Notes: generated from the letters alone by a model not told the origin. A stretch of 64,000 nt of DNA from Vibrio penaeicida (GCF_002933855.1 NZ_BFAQ01000011.1:123442-187441), one strand, 5' to 3'. Counted from the stretch's first letter, positions 38,955 to 47,473 are shown. Numbers and translations: made by a program.

Positions 38955-40622
38955 ATGCTGGAATTCTCTTCGAATACGCCTGAACTCGCCCTTGAAGTAT
39001 CAAGTGAGCAAACAAAAGAAATCCGTATCGAAGACTTCTTCAACGGCCAAACCGATGTGTCTTGTCTCACCATAATCGAACATGACTTGCAACAAGATTA
39101 CGAATACTTCCTTCGCAAAACACCTACGGCTGATGTGTCAGAAAAACGGATTTCATTTGAAGTATCTGACTCCCCCCAAACAGCCGAAGATTTTTGTGAT
39201 TTTATCCAGGGCCTGCTTGCTTGCAGTGCCCCTGTTTTTTCCCCTGATTTTATTGGTCATATGACCTCAGCACTGCCCAAACATATTTTACCCATGGCAA
39301 AAATATTAGCGGCTACGAATCAAAATGTCGTTAAGGTTGAAACATCCAATGTGTTCACTCAGCTAGAAAAAGACGTCATTGCGTTTTTTCATTCTCAGTG
39401 CTTTTCTCTGACCAAGAATATCAATTCGCTCAGCTCAGATGCTTTGGGTTCCGATGTAAGCCTTGGGCATTTTTGTTCAGGAGGAACGGTCGCTAACCTA
39501 TCTTCCTTATGGGTCGCCAGAAATCGAGCACTCAACGCTGATGTGGGTGAAATAGGGCTTATGAAAGCGCTTAAACAGAGCCCTTATGATGATTTAGCGA
39601 TTCTAGTTTCAAGCGCTGGGCATTATTCCTTAAAAAAAACCGCTGACTTACTGGGGTTAGGGAAGCGTAACTTAGTCGTCGTAGATACGGATTCTGCTCA
39701 ACGAATGTGTATATCGGATCTGCGATCAAAAATTTCAGATCTAAAGCGTAACAACGTAAAAATCATGGCGATTGTTGGGATCGCTGGTACGACTGAAACA
39801 GGGGCAATTGATCCGCTTGAAGAGTTGGGTGATATCGCCAATCAGGAAAACTGTCATTTCCACGTTGATGCCGCGTGGGGGGGAGCCAGTTTGTTGTCAA
39901 ACAAACAAAAGCATTTGTTTGCAGGAATTGAATTGGCTGATTCAGTCACGATTGATGCACATAAGCAGCTCTATGTTCCCATGGGAGCTGGCATGGTCCT
40001 ATTCAAGAACCCATTAGCCACGCAAGCTATATCTCACCACGCTAACTATATTATTCGAAAAGGCTCTGATGATTTAGGGGCGCATACGGTTGAAGGCTCT
40101 CGAGGTGCGGTTGCTGCGTTAGTGGCTTCAAATCTAGCGCTATTGGGCAAGCAGGGCATAGCAAAGCTGGTGGATGGAAGCATCCATATAGCCCATCAGT
40201 TTTCACGTAAAGTGAAAAAAAATACCAATTTTGAACTCACGAGCACTCCAACACTTTGCATTTTTACTTACCGATATGCTCCTAAAAGTATCTTAGCCCT
40301 TGTTGGTCGCCTTGAAGTGAGTGAAAGGGGCGTGGCGTACCAATTGCTCGATCGTTTGAATCAGCACATTCAAGAAACCCAAAGGGATACGGGTAAAGGC
40401 TTCGTCTCTCGTACCAAACTCCTCGTCAATGAAGGAAAGACGTTAGAAGGAACGGTATTTCGGGTGGTGTTGGCCAACCCGCTAACCCGCATTGAACACT
40501 TAGACGCTATTTTGTGTGAGCAAGAACGGATTGCGTCAGAAAGTGCAGAACTCGCTGACCTTAATCATTTCGTCCATTCAACCTTTGATGGTCAGAAGCC
40601 CCTAAATACTCGGTATAAATAG
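38955..40622 (+). CDS. panP: PLP-dependent group II decarboxylase, PanP-type (putative aspartate 1-decarboxylase)
   Basis: A 555 aa PLP enzyme. Key parts: F-I-G-H-M-T-S-A-L-P near residue 99, C-S-G-G-T-V-A-N-L near residue 174, S-A-G-H-Y-S-L-K-K near residue 220 with the ring-stacking His, H-V-D-A-A-W-G-G at 303-310, and the Schiff-base Lys337 in I-D-A-H-K-Q-L-Y-V-P-M-G. This pattern fits PanP, the Vibrio-type aspartate decarboxylase that makes beta-alanine, more than typical GadB. Lying 12 bases before the adenylation gene, it may supply that enzyme's substrate. It could instead be a second copy serving CoA synthesis, or decarboxylate another amino acid. Confidence 0.8.
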   Translation: MLEFSSNTPELALEVSSEQTKEIRIEDFFNGQTDVSCLTIIEHDLQQDYEYFLRKTPTADVSEKRISFEVSDSPQTAEDFCDFIQGLLACSAPVFSPDFIGHMTSALPKHILPMAKILAATNQNVVKVETSNVFTQLEKDVIAFFHSQCFSLTKNINSLSSDALGSDVSLGHFCSGGTVANLSSLWVARNRALNADVGEIGLMKALKQSPYDDLAILVSSAGHYSLKKTADLLGLGKRNLVVVDTDSAQRMCISDLRSKISDLKRNNVKIMAIVGIAGTTETGAIDPLEELGDIANQENCHFHVDAAWGGASLLSNKQKHLFAGIELADSVTIDAHKQLYVPMGAGMVLFKNPLATQAISHHANYIIRKGSDDLGAHTVEGSRGAVAALVASNLALLGKQGIAKLVDGSIHIAHQFSRKVKKNTNFELTSTPTLCIFTYRYAPKSILALVGRLEVSERGVAYQLLDRLNQHIQETQRDTGKGFVSRTKLLVNEGKTLEGTVFRVVLANPLTRIEHLDAILCEQERIASESAELADLNHFVHSTFDGQKPLNTRYK

Positions 40623-40634
40623 AAGAATATCATC

Positions 40635-42203
40635 ATGAGAAAGCACATTTTCCAAGCGATGCTAGAGTCGGCCGATGAGCCAGCTCTTTGGGTTGCTAAT
40701 CAATATTACAGTTACCGAGAGCTGGTAGAAAAAGCACATTTGATAAGTGAAAGCTGCTGCCATTACACCTCTGAAAAAGTGGCGGTTCTTGCGCATCGTA
40801 GCTTGTTTGCGTATGCAAGCGTTATAGGTTGCTATTTTTCGGGTCTTACTTGGATTCCGATGAACAATAAAAAATCTCCAGCGCAATTGACTGAGATAAT
40901 GTTGGACACCGAAACGCAAGTGATAGCGTGTGATGTTGGGCATCAGAAAATACTGAGAGAAATGCTCGATTGCACCTCTACCCGTTGGACGATCATTTTC
41001 GAGAAAGATGTTGATGTCGAGAAGTGGCAAAACGACTTCCCCGATCACCAATTTATTTTGGTTGATGATACTAAAGAGAGCGAGACCTCATTAAGTGAGA
41101 TTAGCGAGAACAAGCTTGCTTATATCATGCATACGTCAGGGTCAACGGGGAAGCCAAAACGCATCCCAATCTCTTATCAAAACCTTTCCAGTTATTTGGA
41201 AAACATTCAAAACGCGTTTCCTTTGTCAAAGTCCGACAGAGTAGCTCAGTTTTCGGATCTCAGTTTTGACCTTTCAGTACACGATATGTTTTCTGCCTGG
41301 ATGCACGGCGCGTGTTTGTATTGTATCCCCGAAATTCTTAAAACCAATCCGATTCAATTTATTCGTCACTACCAACTCACAGCCTGGTTGTCAGTTCCTT
41401 CTGTGATTGATTTGTCACTTCAACGTGATGAATTAGCGCCTGATTCTTTGCCTTCTTTGAAACTGAGCATTTTTTGTGGTCAAGCATTAGCGACAGATCT
41501 TGCCGATAAATGGCAGAAAGCGACTGGGCAGAAAGTTGTGAATATTTATGGTCCTACAGAGTGCAGTGTGACGGTTACAGCACACACTTACCAACCTGAA
41601 GTCGATAGACATAGAACTTCCGTACCCGTAGGGCTCCCTTTTAGAAAGAATACATTAGCTATCATCGATTCAGATAACCAGCCGCAGCTAATAGACCAAT
41701 TTAGCGGAGAGTTAAAAGGGGAGCTTTATATCAAAGGGGTACAGCTGGCTGGAAAGTATTGGAACGATGAAGAAAATACTCAGCGAGCTTACTTCCACGA
41801 TAACGAAAGTACGCTTTGGTATAAAACAGGCGATTTAGCGGAATGGCGGGAAGGGGTATTACACCACCTTGGTCGTAACGATCATCAAGTAAAAATTGCT
41901 GGGCATCGGGTCGAACTTGGAGAAATTGAAACCGTCGCTCGAAAGATAAGCCGTCTATCAACTGTTGCAGCGGTGCCTTGGCCGTTAAGCCGTGCCGGAT
42001 ACGCCAATGGTGTCGTCGTGTTTTTCCAATCGGATGGTGAATTGGATGAGCCTGAGATCATAAAACAGTTTTCCAACTACCTGCCAAGGGCAATTTCGCC
42101 AAAGCAAATCTTTGCGTTAAAAAACATGCCAAGAAACATTAATGGCAAGACTGATATAAACGCACTTTATGAACAACTAGAGGGACTAAGCGCATGCAAA
42201 TAG
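40635..42203 (+). CDS. Amino acid adenylation enzyme, AlmE/DltA-like
   Basis: A stand-alone adenylation (A) domain, 522 aa. Core motifs: A3 H-T-S-G-S-T-G-K-P-K-R at 166-176, A4 F-D-L-S-V-H-D-M-F from 211, A5 I-Y-G-P-T-E at 304-309, A7 Y-K-T-G-D at 396-400, A8 G-R-N-D-H-Q-V-K-I-A-G-H-R at 413-425 and the catalytic Lys505 in N-G-K-T-D. Asp212 is in the place of the GrsA Asp235 that binds the substrate amino group. Like DltA (D-Ala) and AlmE (Gly) it should load a small amino acid onto a carrier protein; the carrier gene overlaps its 3' end by 10 bases. Confidence 0.85.
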   Translation: MRKHIFQAMLESADEPALWVANQYYSYRELVEKAHLISESCCHYTSEKVAVLAHRSLFAYASVIGCYFSGLTWIPMNNKKSPAQLTEIMLDTETQVIACDVGHQKILREMLDCTSTRWTIIFEKDVDVEKWQNDFPDHQFILVDDTKESETSLSEISENKLAYIMHTSGSTGKPKRIPISYQNLSSYLENIQNAFPLSKSDRVAQFSDLSFDLSVHDMFSAWMHGACLYCIPEILKTNPIQFIRHYQLTAWLSVPSVIDLSLQRDELAPDSLPSLKLSIFCGQALATDLADKWQKATGQKVVNIYGPTECSVTVTAHTYQPEVDRHRTSVPVGLPFRKNTLAIIDSDNQPQLIDQFSGELKGELYIKGVQLAGKYWNDEENTQRAYFHDNESTLWYKTGDLAEWREGVLHHLGRNDHQVKIAGHRVELGEIETVARKISRLSTVAAVPWPLSRAGYANGVVVFFQSDGELDEPEIIKQFSNYLPRAISPKQIFALKNMPRNINGKTDINALYEQLEGLSACK

Positions 42204-42424
42204 AGAACTTTATCAATGCCTATATTTCTAAGTTAGTGGCACCGGGCACTCTTGTTGCTGAACATGATTCATTCTTCGATTACGTTGACTCTTTCTCCTT
42301 TATTGATCTGATAACCAACGTTGAAAGTGAGTTTGGGCTGTCGATGGATCTTATGTCTGTGGACTTTGATCTGAGCGCAACGATTCGTCAGGTATTGGAT
42401 TGGTTTAATCTGCATGACAGTTAA
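42194..42424 (+). CDS. Free-standing acyl/aminoacyl carrier protein (AlmF/DltC-like)
   Basis: A 76 aa acidic carrier protein. The phosphopantetheine attachment Ser33 lies in Y-V-D-S-F-S-F-I-D-L, the usual D-S-x-x-x-x-x-L pattern. It overlaps the adenylation gene by 10 bases and the transferase gene by 11 bases, so the three are tightly coupled. By analogy with AlmF and DltC it should hold the activated amino acid as a thioester for the transferase. The Ser is present, unlike in degenerate carriers, so it should be modified by a phosphopantetheinyl transferase. Confidence 0.85.
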   Translation: MQIENFINAYISKLVAPGTLVAEHDSFFDYVDSFSFIDLITNVESEFGLSMDLMSVDFDLSATIRQVLDWFNLHDS

Positions 42425-43316
42425 GGCTTTTGATAATACAAAAAAGAATAAGGGAATAAATGCCGCAAGCGACAATGTTGCAAGAGATAAAGCAAAACAA
42501 GAGAAAGTTGTTCGCCGAACTCGTGCTTTTATCCGTACCCCTTTCTTTTTCAAAAAGACAATGGCAAGTGTACTCGCTCCGATTTTACATGTAGGTCGAT
42601 TTAAAACCGCAGATAAAGGGCTGCGTCGAGTGTTTCCGCAAAGTGATGTCAATTGGCGAAAGCAGATATCAAAAGCCTCCGCGAAGCAAACACTGATGAA
42701 CTTGATGGGCGTTTGTCATCTCAATGCTCACATTTTCGAATCTGATGATGGACTTAAAAGCATTGTCGAGGAAGCTAAGCAAGGTAAGGGCGGTGTCATC
42801 CTATGCCCACATACCGGAATTTATGATGCGGTAACTTGGTATCTGAATAAGAAAGGTGTACCAACCGAAACGATTTTTGGTGCCGGTAAAGATGGAAAAA
42901 GAGAAACTGAAAATACGATCATCGAGACGGTAGCAGAAGAATTAGACATTCCCTTTGTCGAGCGCGGCAGTAATAGCATCCTAGGGTTAGTCAAAGCCAT
43001 TTCAGAAGGACGTTGGGTTGTGTTTCACATGGATCTTCGAGCCGATGGTGTCAGCACTCAGTTCTTCGGTTTTGATACACAGGTACCAACCACTCCATTC
43101 TTTATTGCGCAAAAGTTGGGTTGTTCGGCGTATCTTCACCACACTTTGTCAGGTAAGCAAAAACAGTCGTTGTATTTTGACAAATTACCTCAAAGAGAGG
43201 ATTTATTTGGGAAAGCGAGAATGGAGGCGGAAGCCAAAACGACAATGGAATACCTAGAGCAAGTCATTCGAAAGAACCCAACGCAATGGATATGGCATTA
43301 CAATCGTTGGAAGTAA
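42414..43316 (+). CDS. LpxL-fold lysophospholipid acyltransferase-like protein (AlmG-like)
   Basis: A 300 aa protein of the LPLAT (LpxL/HtrB) superfamily. It keeps the catalytic H-x4-D box as His133 to Asp138 in C-P-H-T-G-I-Y-D-A, then V-F-H-M-D-L-R-A-D-G near residue 202 and a C-terminal W-I-W-H-Y-N-R-W close to the LpxL Y-x-W-x-H-x-R end. The first 40 residues are strongly basic and polar, with no clear N-terminal membrane helix, unlike LpxL. Position after an adenylation enzyme and a carrier protein matches AlmG, which moves glycine from carrier to the hydroxyl of a lipid A acyl chain. A plain acyltransferase is the alternative. Confidence 0.82.
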   Translation: MTVKAFDNTKKNKGINAASDNVARDKAKQEKVVRRTRAFIRTPFFFKKTMASVLAPILHVGRFKTADKGLRRVFPQSDVNWRKQISKASAKQTLMNLMGVCHLNAHIFESDDGLKSIVEEAKQGKGGVILCPHTGIYDAVTWYLNKKGVPTETIFGAGKDGKRETENTIIETVAEELDIPFVERGSNSILGLVKAISEGRWVVFHMDLRADGVSTQFFGFDTQVPTTPFFIAQKLGCSAYLHHTLSGKQKQSLYFDKLPQREDLFGKARMEAEAKTTMEYLEQVIRKNPTQWIWHYNRWK

Positions 43317-43342
43317 TGGTTTTATAGCTAGATTAGGAAACT

Positions 43343-43371
43343 AAAACAGGGAAGCGAGGCTTCCCTGTTTT
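43343..43371. terminator. Bidirectional terminator between the cassette and znuB
   Basis: AAAACAGGGAAGC (43343-43355) and GCTTCCCTGTTTT (43359-43371) form a perfect 13-base stem with a GAG loop. It closes the decarboxylase-adenylation-carrier-transferase operon and the convergent znuCB operon. Confidence 0.92.
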
Positions 43372-43410
43372 GATCATGAATCGTGATTGCAGTTCCTTCG
43401 AGATAATCGC

Positions 43411-44196
43411 TTAGTGCGTTACTTTTTTGAATTGAGCCAATATAAAAATAATGGCTGCACTAATCACTACGGAAGGTCCGGCAGGCGTATCCAAATTCCA
43501 TGAAAATGATAGACCAGACAGTACAGCAGTAACACCAAACACCGAAGATAGAATCGCCATTTGCTCTGGTGTACGTGAAAATCTGCGCGCAGCGGCGGCC
43601 GGGATAATCATAAGTGAAGTGATCAAAAGTGCTCCAACGAACTTCATTCCTACCGCAATGACAACACCCACCAGCAACATCAAGACAAGGCGCATGAAGT
43701 CAGTGTTAATCCCTTCAATGCTTGCGAGTTCTTCATTGACACTGCTTGATAGCAGAGGGTGCCAAAAATACATTAGCGCTGCGACAATGAAAGCCCCACC
43801 AGCAAATATGAAGGTTAAATCTTGTGGAGAAACCGCAAGTAGATCACCAAACAAATACCCCATTAGATCGACACGTACATTATCGAAAAAGCTGATTGCC
43901 ACTAACCCTAGTGATAGTGAGCTATGCGCTAAAATACCAAGTAACGTATCAGTCGCAACAACTTCTTGTTTTTGAAGCGTGACCAAAATGGTTGCCAGTG
44001 CAATACAGCAAATAACCAATGCCAGATAAATGTTGATATCCAACAAAAACCCTAAAGACAAACCCAGTAACGAAGCGTGCGCAAGGGTATCGCCAAAGTA
44101 CGCCATCTTACGCCAGACGACAAAAGACCCTAATGGACCAGCAATAAGCGCGATTGCAATACCAGCGAGAATAGAAGGGAGAAGGAACTCAATCAT
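43411..44196 (-). CDS. znuB: Zinc ABC transporter permease ZnuB
   Basis: A 261 aa ABC-3 family permease with about 7-8 membrane spans, the same length as E. coli ZnuB. Visible features are [20 protein letters not shown] near residue 25 and [16 protein letters not shown] near residue 190. The frame is open to 44265, but ATG 44196 ([10 protein letters not shown]) matches the family start and overlaps the znuC stop by eight bases. It forms the zinc channel in the inner membrane. Confidence 0.95.
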   Translation of the reverse strand: MIEFLLPSILAGIAIALIAGPLGSFVVWRKMAYFGDTLAHASLLGLSLGFLLDINIYLALVICCIALATILVTLQKQEVVATDTLLGILAHSSLSLGLVAISFFDNVRVDLMGYLFGDLLAVSPQDLTFIFAGGAFIVAALMYFWHPLLSSSVNEELASIEGINTDFMRLVLMLLVGVVIAVGMKFVGALLITSLMIIPAAAARRFSRTPEQMAILSSVFGVTAVLSGLSFSWNLDTPAGPSVVISAAIIFILAQFKKVTH

Positions 44197-44971
44197 GTTT
44201 GTGACCGTGTTGATTATGTTGACATGCATCTGCGTCTCCAGCGACAGGATCGCCAGATAGATCATGATGGTGGTGATGATCGTGCTGATAAAAAGCTAAT
44301 GACTCTCGGCTACGATGACCAAACAGCGCAATATAAGATGGGTGTTCGCTAACGGCAGCGGGTGTGCCTGAGCAGCAAACATGGTGATGCAAGCACACCA
44401 CATGATCTGTTTTGGCCATGACAAGATGCAGATCGTGCGACACCATTAACACGGCACAGTTAAATCGATGTCTCAAATGGTCAATTAAGTTATAAAGGTC
44501 TATTTGACCTTGTACATCAACACCTTGTGCAGGCTCATCCAAAACAAGCAGCTCAGGTCTTTGAAGTAATGCTCTTGCTAATAAAACACGTTGATTTTCA
44601 CCACCAGACAGCCGGTGCATATTGTTATTCAACAAATGGGAAGCACCAACCAGTTTTAAGGCTTCTAGCCGTTCTTGTTTGCTGTATTTCCCAGCAAGCT
44701 TTAGAAATCGTTCAACGCTAAGAGGAAGGGTATCATTTAACCTGAGTTTTTGCGGAACGTACCCTATTTTGGGTTTACCTGTAAATGATAATGTGCCATC
44801 AAAGCGCTTGTTGAGTCCAAGCAGTACTTTTACTAATGTTGATTTCCCCGCTCCATTAGGACCAATTAATGTCGTAATTTGACCTTTGTGTAGATCTAGA
44901 TTGATGTTGTCGAGAACGGGTTTATCACCAAATTGTACCCGTATAGATTTGAGTGAAGCGAGGAGAGTCAT
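44189..44971 (-). CDS. znuC: Zinc ABC transporter ATP-binding protein ZnuC
   Basis: A 260 aa ATPase: Walker A G-P-N-G-A-G-K-S near residue 38, signature L-S-G-G-E-N-Q-R near residue 135, Walker B L-V-L-D-E-P near residue 155, switch His in V-S-H-D. The C-terminal 35 residues are His-rich ([13 protein letters not shown]), typical of ZnuC and suggesting zinc sensing or storage. It is transcribed divergently from znuA across the Zur-like palindrome, and its 3' end overlaps znuB. Confidence 0.96.
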   Translation of the reverse strand: MTLLASLKSIRVQFGDKPVLDNINLDLHKGQITTLIGPNGAGKSTLVKVLLGLNKRFDGTLSFTGKPKIGYVPQKLRLNDTLPLSVERFLKLAGKYSKQERLEALKLVGASHLLNNNMHRLSGGENQRVLLARALLQRPELLVLDEPAQGVDVQGQIDLYNLIDHLRHRFNCAVLMVSHDLHLVMAKTDHVVCLHHHVCCSGTPAAVSEHPSYIALFGHRSRESLAFYQHDHHHHHDLSGDPVAGDADACQHNQHGHKHD

Positions 44972-44993
44972 TATAAACCGCTATTGCAATGCT

Positions 44994-45015
44994 AATGTGT
45001 TATAAAGTAACATTT
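44994..45015. promoter_or_regulatory. Zur-box-like operator between znuC and znuA
   Basis: AATGTGTTATAAAGTAACATTT is an imperfect palindrome close to the known gamma-proteobacterial Zur operator (GAAATGTTATA-type arms). It lies in the 84-base divergent region and could control znuCB and znuA plus the M23 gene together. Confidence 0.75.
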
Positions 45016-45055
45016 ACCCCCATTTACGCCAAGTACTGAATACTCAGAGGATAAA

Positions 45056-46117
45056 ATGCCACGTTTTGGTCATGTATTTTTGTTGTTAGGGTTGATGCCT
45101 TCTATCGCCAGCGCAGCTAACGTTTTAAGCTCTATAAAACCGGTTCAACTAATTACCAATGAAATTACGCAGGGAGTATCCACATCAGACGTTCTGCTGT
45201 CTACAAATACTTCTCCTCATGACTATGCTTTGAAGCCATCTGACATAAAAAAGATCAGAAAAGCAGATTTAGTAGTTTGGATCGGTGAAGATATGGAAAC
45301 TTTCCTGACTGGTGTAATGGAGAGCCATTCTGGTGCTTTTGCACTTCAAGAGCAGCCTGAAGTTAAGTTGCGAAGATATGGTGATTGTGGATGTGATAAA
45401 GATGAAGCACATCACAATGACGAAAAACATCATGATCACGACGACCATGAAGGTCACGATCATCATGACGGACATGACGGACATGACGGACATGACGGAC
45501 ATGACGGACATGACGGACATGACGGACATGACGGACATGACGGACATGACGGACATGACGGACATGACGGACATGACGGACATGAAGGGCATAATCATGG
45601 CTTATACGATACGCATTTTTGGTTGGGTCCGGATCAAGCTCTTCAAGCAGCTACCGCCATTGCAAACAAGTTATCTGAGATTGATCCAAGCAATGCAAAG
45701 CGCTATCAAGATAACTTGGTTGCGTTTGAAGTTAACTTAAATAAAACAAACGCAGAGTTAGAAGCCAAGTTATCCCCTGTACGCCATAACGGCTATTTTG
45801 TTTTTCATGATGCGTATGGTTACTTTGAAAATCACTTTAAATTGAACAATTTAGGCTATTTCACTGTTAGCCCTGAGCGAAAGCCAGGAGCAAAAACCTT
45901 AAACAAAATACGTAAAAAGCTTGAATCTAAAGATGCATATTGCGTATTCTCTGAGCCTCAATTTACCCCAGCTGTAGTGACCTCCGTGACGCGTGGGACA
46001 GGTGTGAATAAAGGCGAACTTGATCCACTAGCGGTGAATATCAAAGTGCAGTCTGGGGCGTATTTCGACTTTTTAAAGTCATTAGGCTCCCAATTCGCTA
46101 GCTGTTTATCTGAATGA
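45056..46117 (+). CDS. znuA: Zinc ABC transporter periplasmic binding protein ZnuA, with expanded His-rich repeat
   Basis: A 353 aa cluster A-I zinc-binding protein. It has a signal peptide (L-L-G-L-M-P-S-I-A-S-A-A-N), the ligand His in S-P-H-D-Y near residue 60, D-T-H-F-W-L-G-P-D near residue 187 and V-F-H-D-A-Y-G-Y-F near residue 248. Between them is a His/Asp-rich loop, residues about 115-182, including 13 perfect D-G-H units (residues 138-176). Such loops collect zinc in the periplasm. AGAGGA precedes ATG 45056. The stop overlaps the M23 gene start (ATGA). Confidence 0.96.
   Translation: MPRFGHVFLLLGLMPSIASAANVLSSIKPVQLITNEITQGVSTSDVLLSTNTSPHDYALKPSDIKKIRKADLVVWIGEDMETFLTGVMESHSGAFALQEQPEVKLRRYGDCGCDKDEAHHNDEKHHDHDDHEGHDHHDGHDGHDGHDGHDGHDGHDGHDGHDGHDGHDGHDGHDGHEGHNHGLYDTHFWLGPDQALQAATAIANKLSEIDPSNAKRYQDNLVAFEVNLNKTNAELEAKLSPVRHNGYFVFHDAYGYFENHFKLNNLGYFTVSPERKPGAKTLNKIRKKLESKDAYCVFSEPQFTPAVVTSVTRGTGVNKGELDPLAVNIKVQSGAYFDFLKSLGSQFASCLSE
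45467..45583 (+). repeat. 13 perfect tandem copies of a 9-base repeat in znuA
   Basis: GACGGACAT repeats 13 times without a mismatch, encoding Asp-Gly-His each time, and is followed by a variant GAAGGGCAT unit. The 9-base unit keeps the reading frame at any copy number, so slippage would change loop length without breaking ZnuA. Confidence 0.97.
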
Positions 46118-47466
46118 AAAATATAAATATCGCTGCCAAAAACTGGCAGCGATTACCTAAAAAGCACAAACTTACTATTCTAAGCCTAACGATATTGACC
46201 ATCGGTGTATCGTTTTGGCGCCCAAGCTCCGTTTCTATTTCATCACAACCTGCCGCTATACCCTCAGAACGAGTTGAAATTGATCTTGAAAGTGAACAAA
46301 CCATGGCACTTTCAGATCAAAACAGTGAACCCCTAGGTGCTCAAATAGATTCCAATGCTCCTGAGTTTTCCGCCCCTAAAGACGAACTTGAAGAAGAGTT
46401 GGCGAATGCAATAGAGCCGAGTCACTCACATGTCGTTGCGAAAGGGGAGCTGCTTAGTACGGTCTTTGAGCAGTACGGTCTGAAACTCAATGATATGTAC
46501 GCGCTTATTAATACAAATAAGGCTGCTGAACGGCTTCGCCCCGGAATGACGTTAACGTGGACGTTAGATGCTGATGGTCGCTTAGATGAATTGCGCATTG
46601 ATCGCAATGCTAAAGAGTATGATCTCTATACGCTTGGTGATTCAGGGTACCAATATCAAAGATTGGAAAATTCCGGAGAATTGAAACCTGTTTTGGTTAC
46701 AGGGCGAATATCTGGAAGCTTTTATCAGTCGGCATTGAATGCTGGGTTATCACCAGGGCAGATCACGACTATTGTTAAATCAATGCAATGGAAGTTTGAT
46801 TTTGGGCGCTTGGCGCGTAAAGGTGACAAATTCGCTGTTCAGGTCGAGCAAGAATTTATCGATGGTAAGGCCGTAGGCAGAGGTGATGTAAAAGCTTTGC
46901 TGTACGTGAATAGTGGAAAAGAATACACCGCTGTTAAATTTGACGACAACCGTTTTTACGACGCATCTGGTCAAAGCTTAGAGCAGGCATTTGATCGCTT
47001 GCCAACCAATAAGCGATATCGAGTCAGTTCTCGTTTTAATCCCCATCGAAAGCATCCGGTCACGGGACGTGTGTCTCCCCATAATGGAACCGATTTTGCC
47101 ACACCAACGGGTACTCCTATTTACTCTACCGGCGATGGCAAAGTGGTAAAAGCTCGCCGTCATCCTTTAGCGGGTAACTATGTGGTCATTAAGCATGGTC
47201 GAGAGTACGTCACAAGGTATCTGCATTTACACCGAATTTTGGTAAAGGTGGGGGATACCGTCACTCGTGGTCAAAAAATCGCTTTAAGTGGAAATACAGG
47301 GCGCTCTACAGGTCCTCACCTCCACTATGAGTTGATCAAAAATTCACGCCCAGTTGATGCAATGAAGGTACAACTGCCGAAAGCATCGGATGTGCCTAAG
47401 TCTAAGTTACCGGAATTTAAAGAAAATGCTGGTAGTGTCATACAAATTTTACGTGATCAGATCTAG
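46114..47466 (+). CDS. M23-family peptidoglycan endopeptidase with LysM/OapA-like domain
   Basis: A 450 aa envelope protein. It has an N-terminal membrane anchor/signal (L-T-I-L-S-L-T-I-L-T-I-G-V near residue 20), an OapA/LysM-like segment around residues 105-155 and a C-terminal M23 domain with zinc ligands in S-P-H-N-G-T-D-F near residue 325 and G-P-H-L-H-Y-E-L near residue 408. Such enzymes (MepM, ShyA-type) cut peptide cross-links so the wall can expand. Its ATG overlaps the znuA stop, so it should be co-expressed in zinc shortage. V. cholerae has a Zur-controlled M23 enzyme, ShyB; whether this is the orthologue is not decided. Confidence 0.9.
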   Translation: MKNINIAAKNWQRLPKKHKLTILSLTILTIGVSFWRPSSVSISSQPAAIPSERVEIDLESEQTMALSDQNSEPLGAQIDSNAPEFSAPKDELEEELANAIEPSHSHVVAKGELLSTVFEQYGLKLNDMYALINTNKAAERLRPGMTLTWTLDADGRLDELRIDRNAKEYDLYTLGDSGYQYQRLENSGELKPVLVTGRISGSFYQSALNAGLSPGQITTIVKSMQWKFDFGRLARKGDKFAVQVEQEFIDGKAVGRGDVKALLYVNSGKEYTAVKFDDNRFYDASGQSLEQAFDRLPTNKRYRVSSRFNPHRKHPVTGRVSPHNGTDFATPTGTPIYSTGDGKVVKARRHPLAGNYVVIKHGREYVTRYLHLHRILVKVGDTVTRGQKIALSGNTGRSTGPHLHYELIKNSRPVDAMKVQLPKASDVPKSKLPEFKENAGSVIQILRDQI

Positions 47467-47473
47467 ATAAATG

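Noticed and set aside
45467..45583. Repeat array as a possible CRISPR
   Set aside because: The units are 9 bases, directly adjacent, identical and in a coding frame; there are no spacers.
45269..45740. Open frames in two other registers across the znuA repeat (repeating Met-Ser-Val and Asp-Met-Thr)
   Set aside because: They exist only because the 9-base repeat has no stops in any frame; ZnuA in the main frame is complete and well supported.
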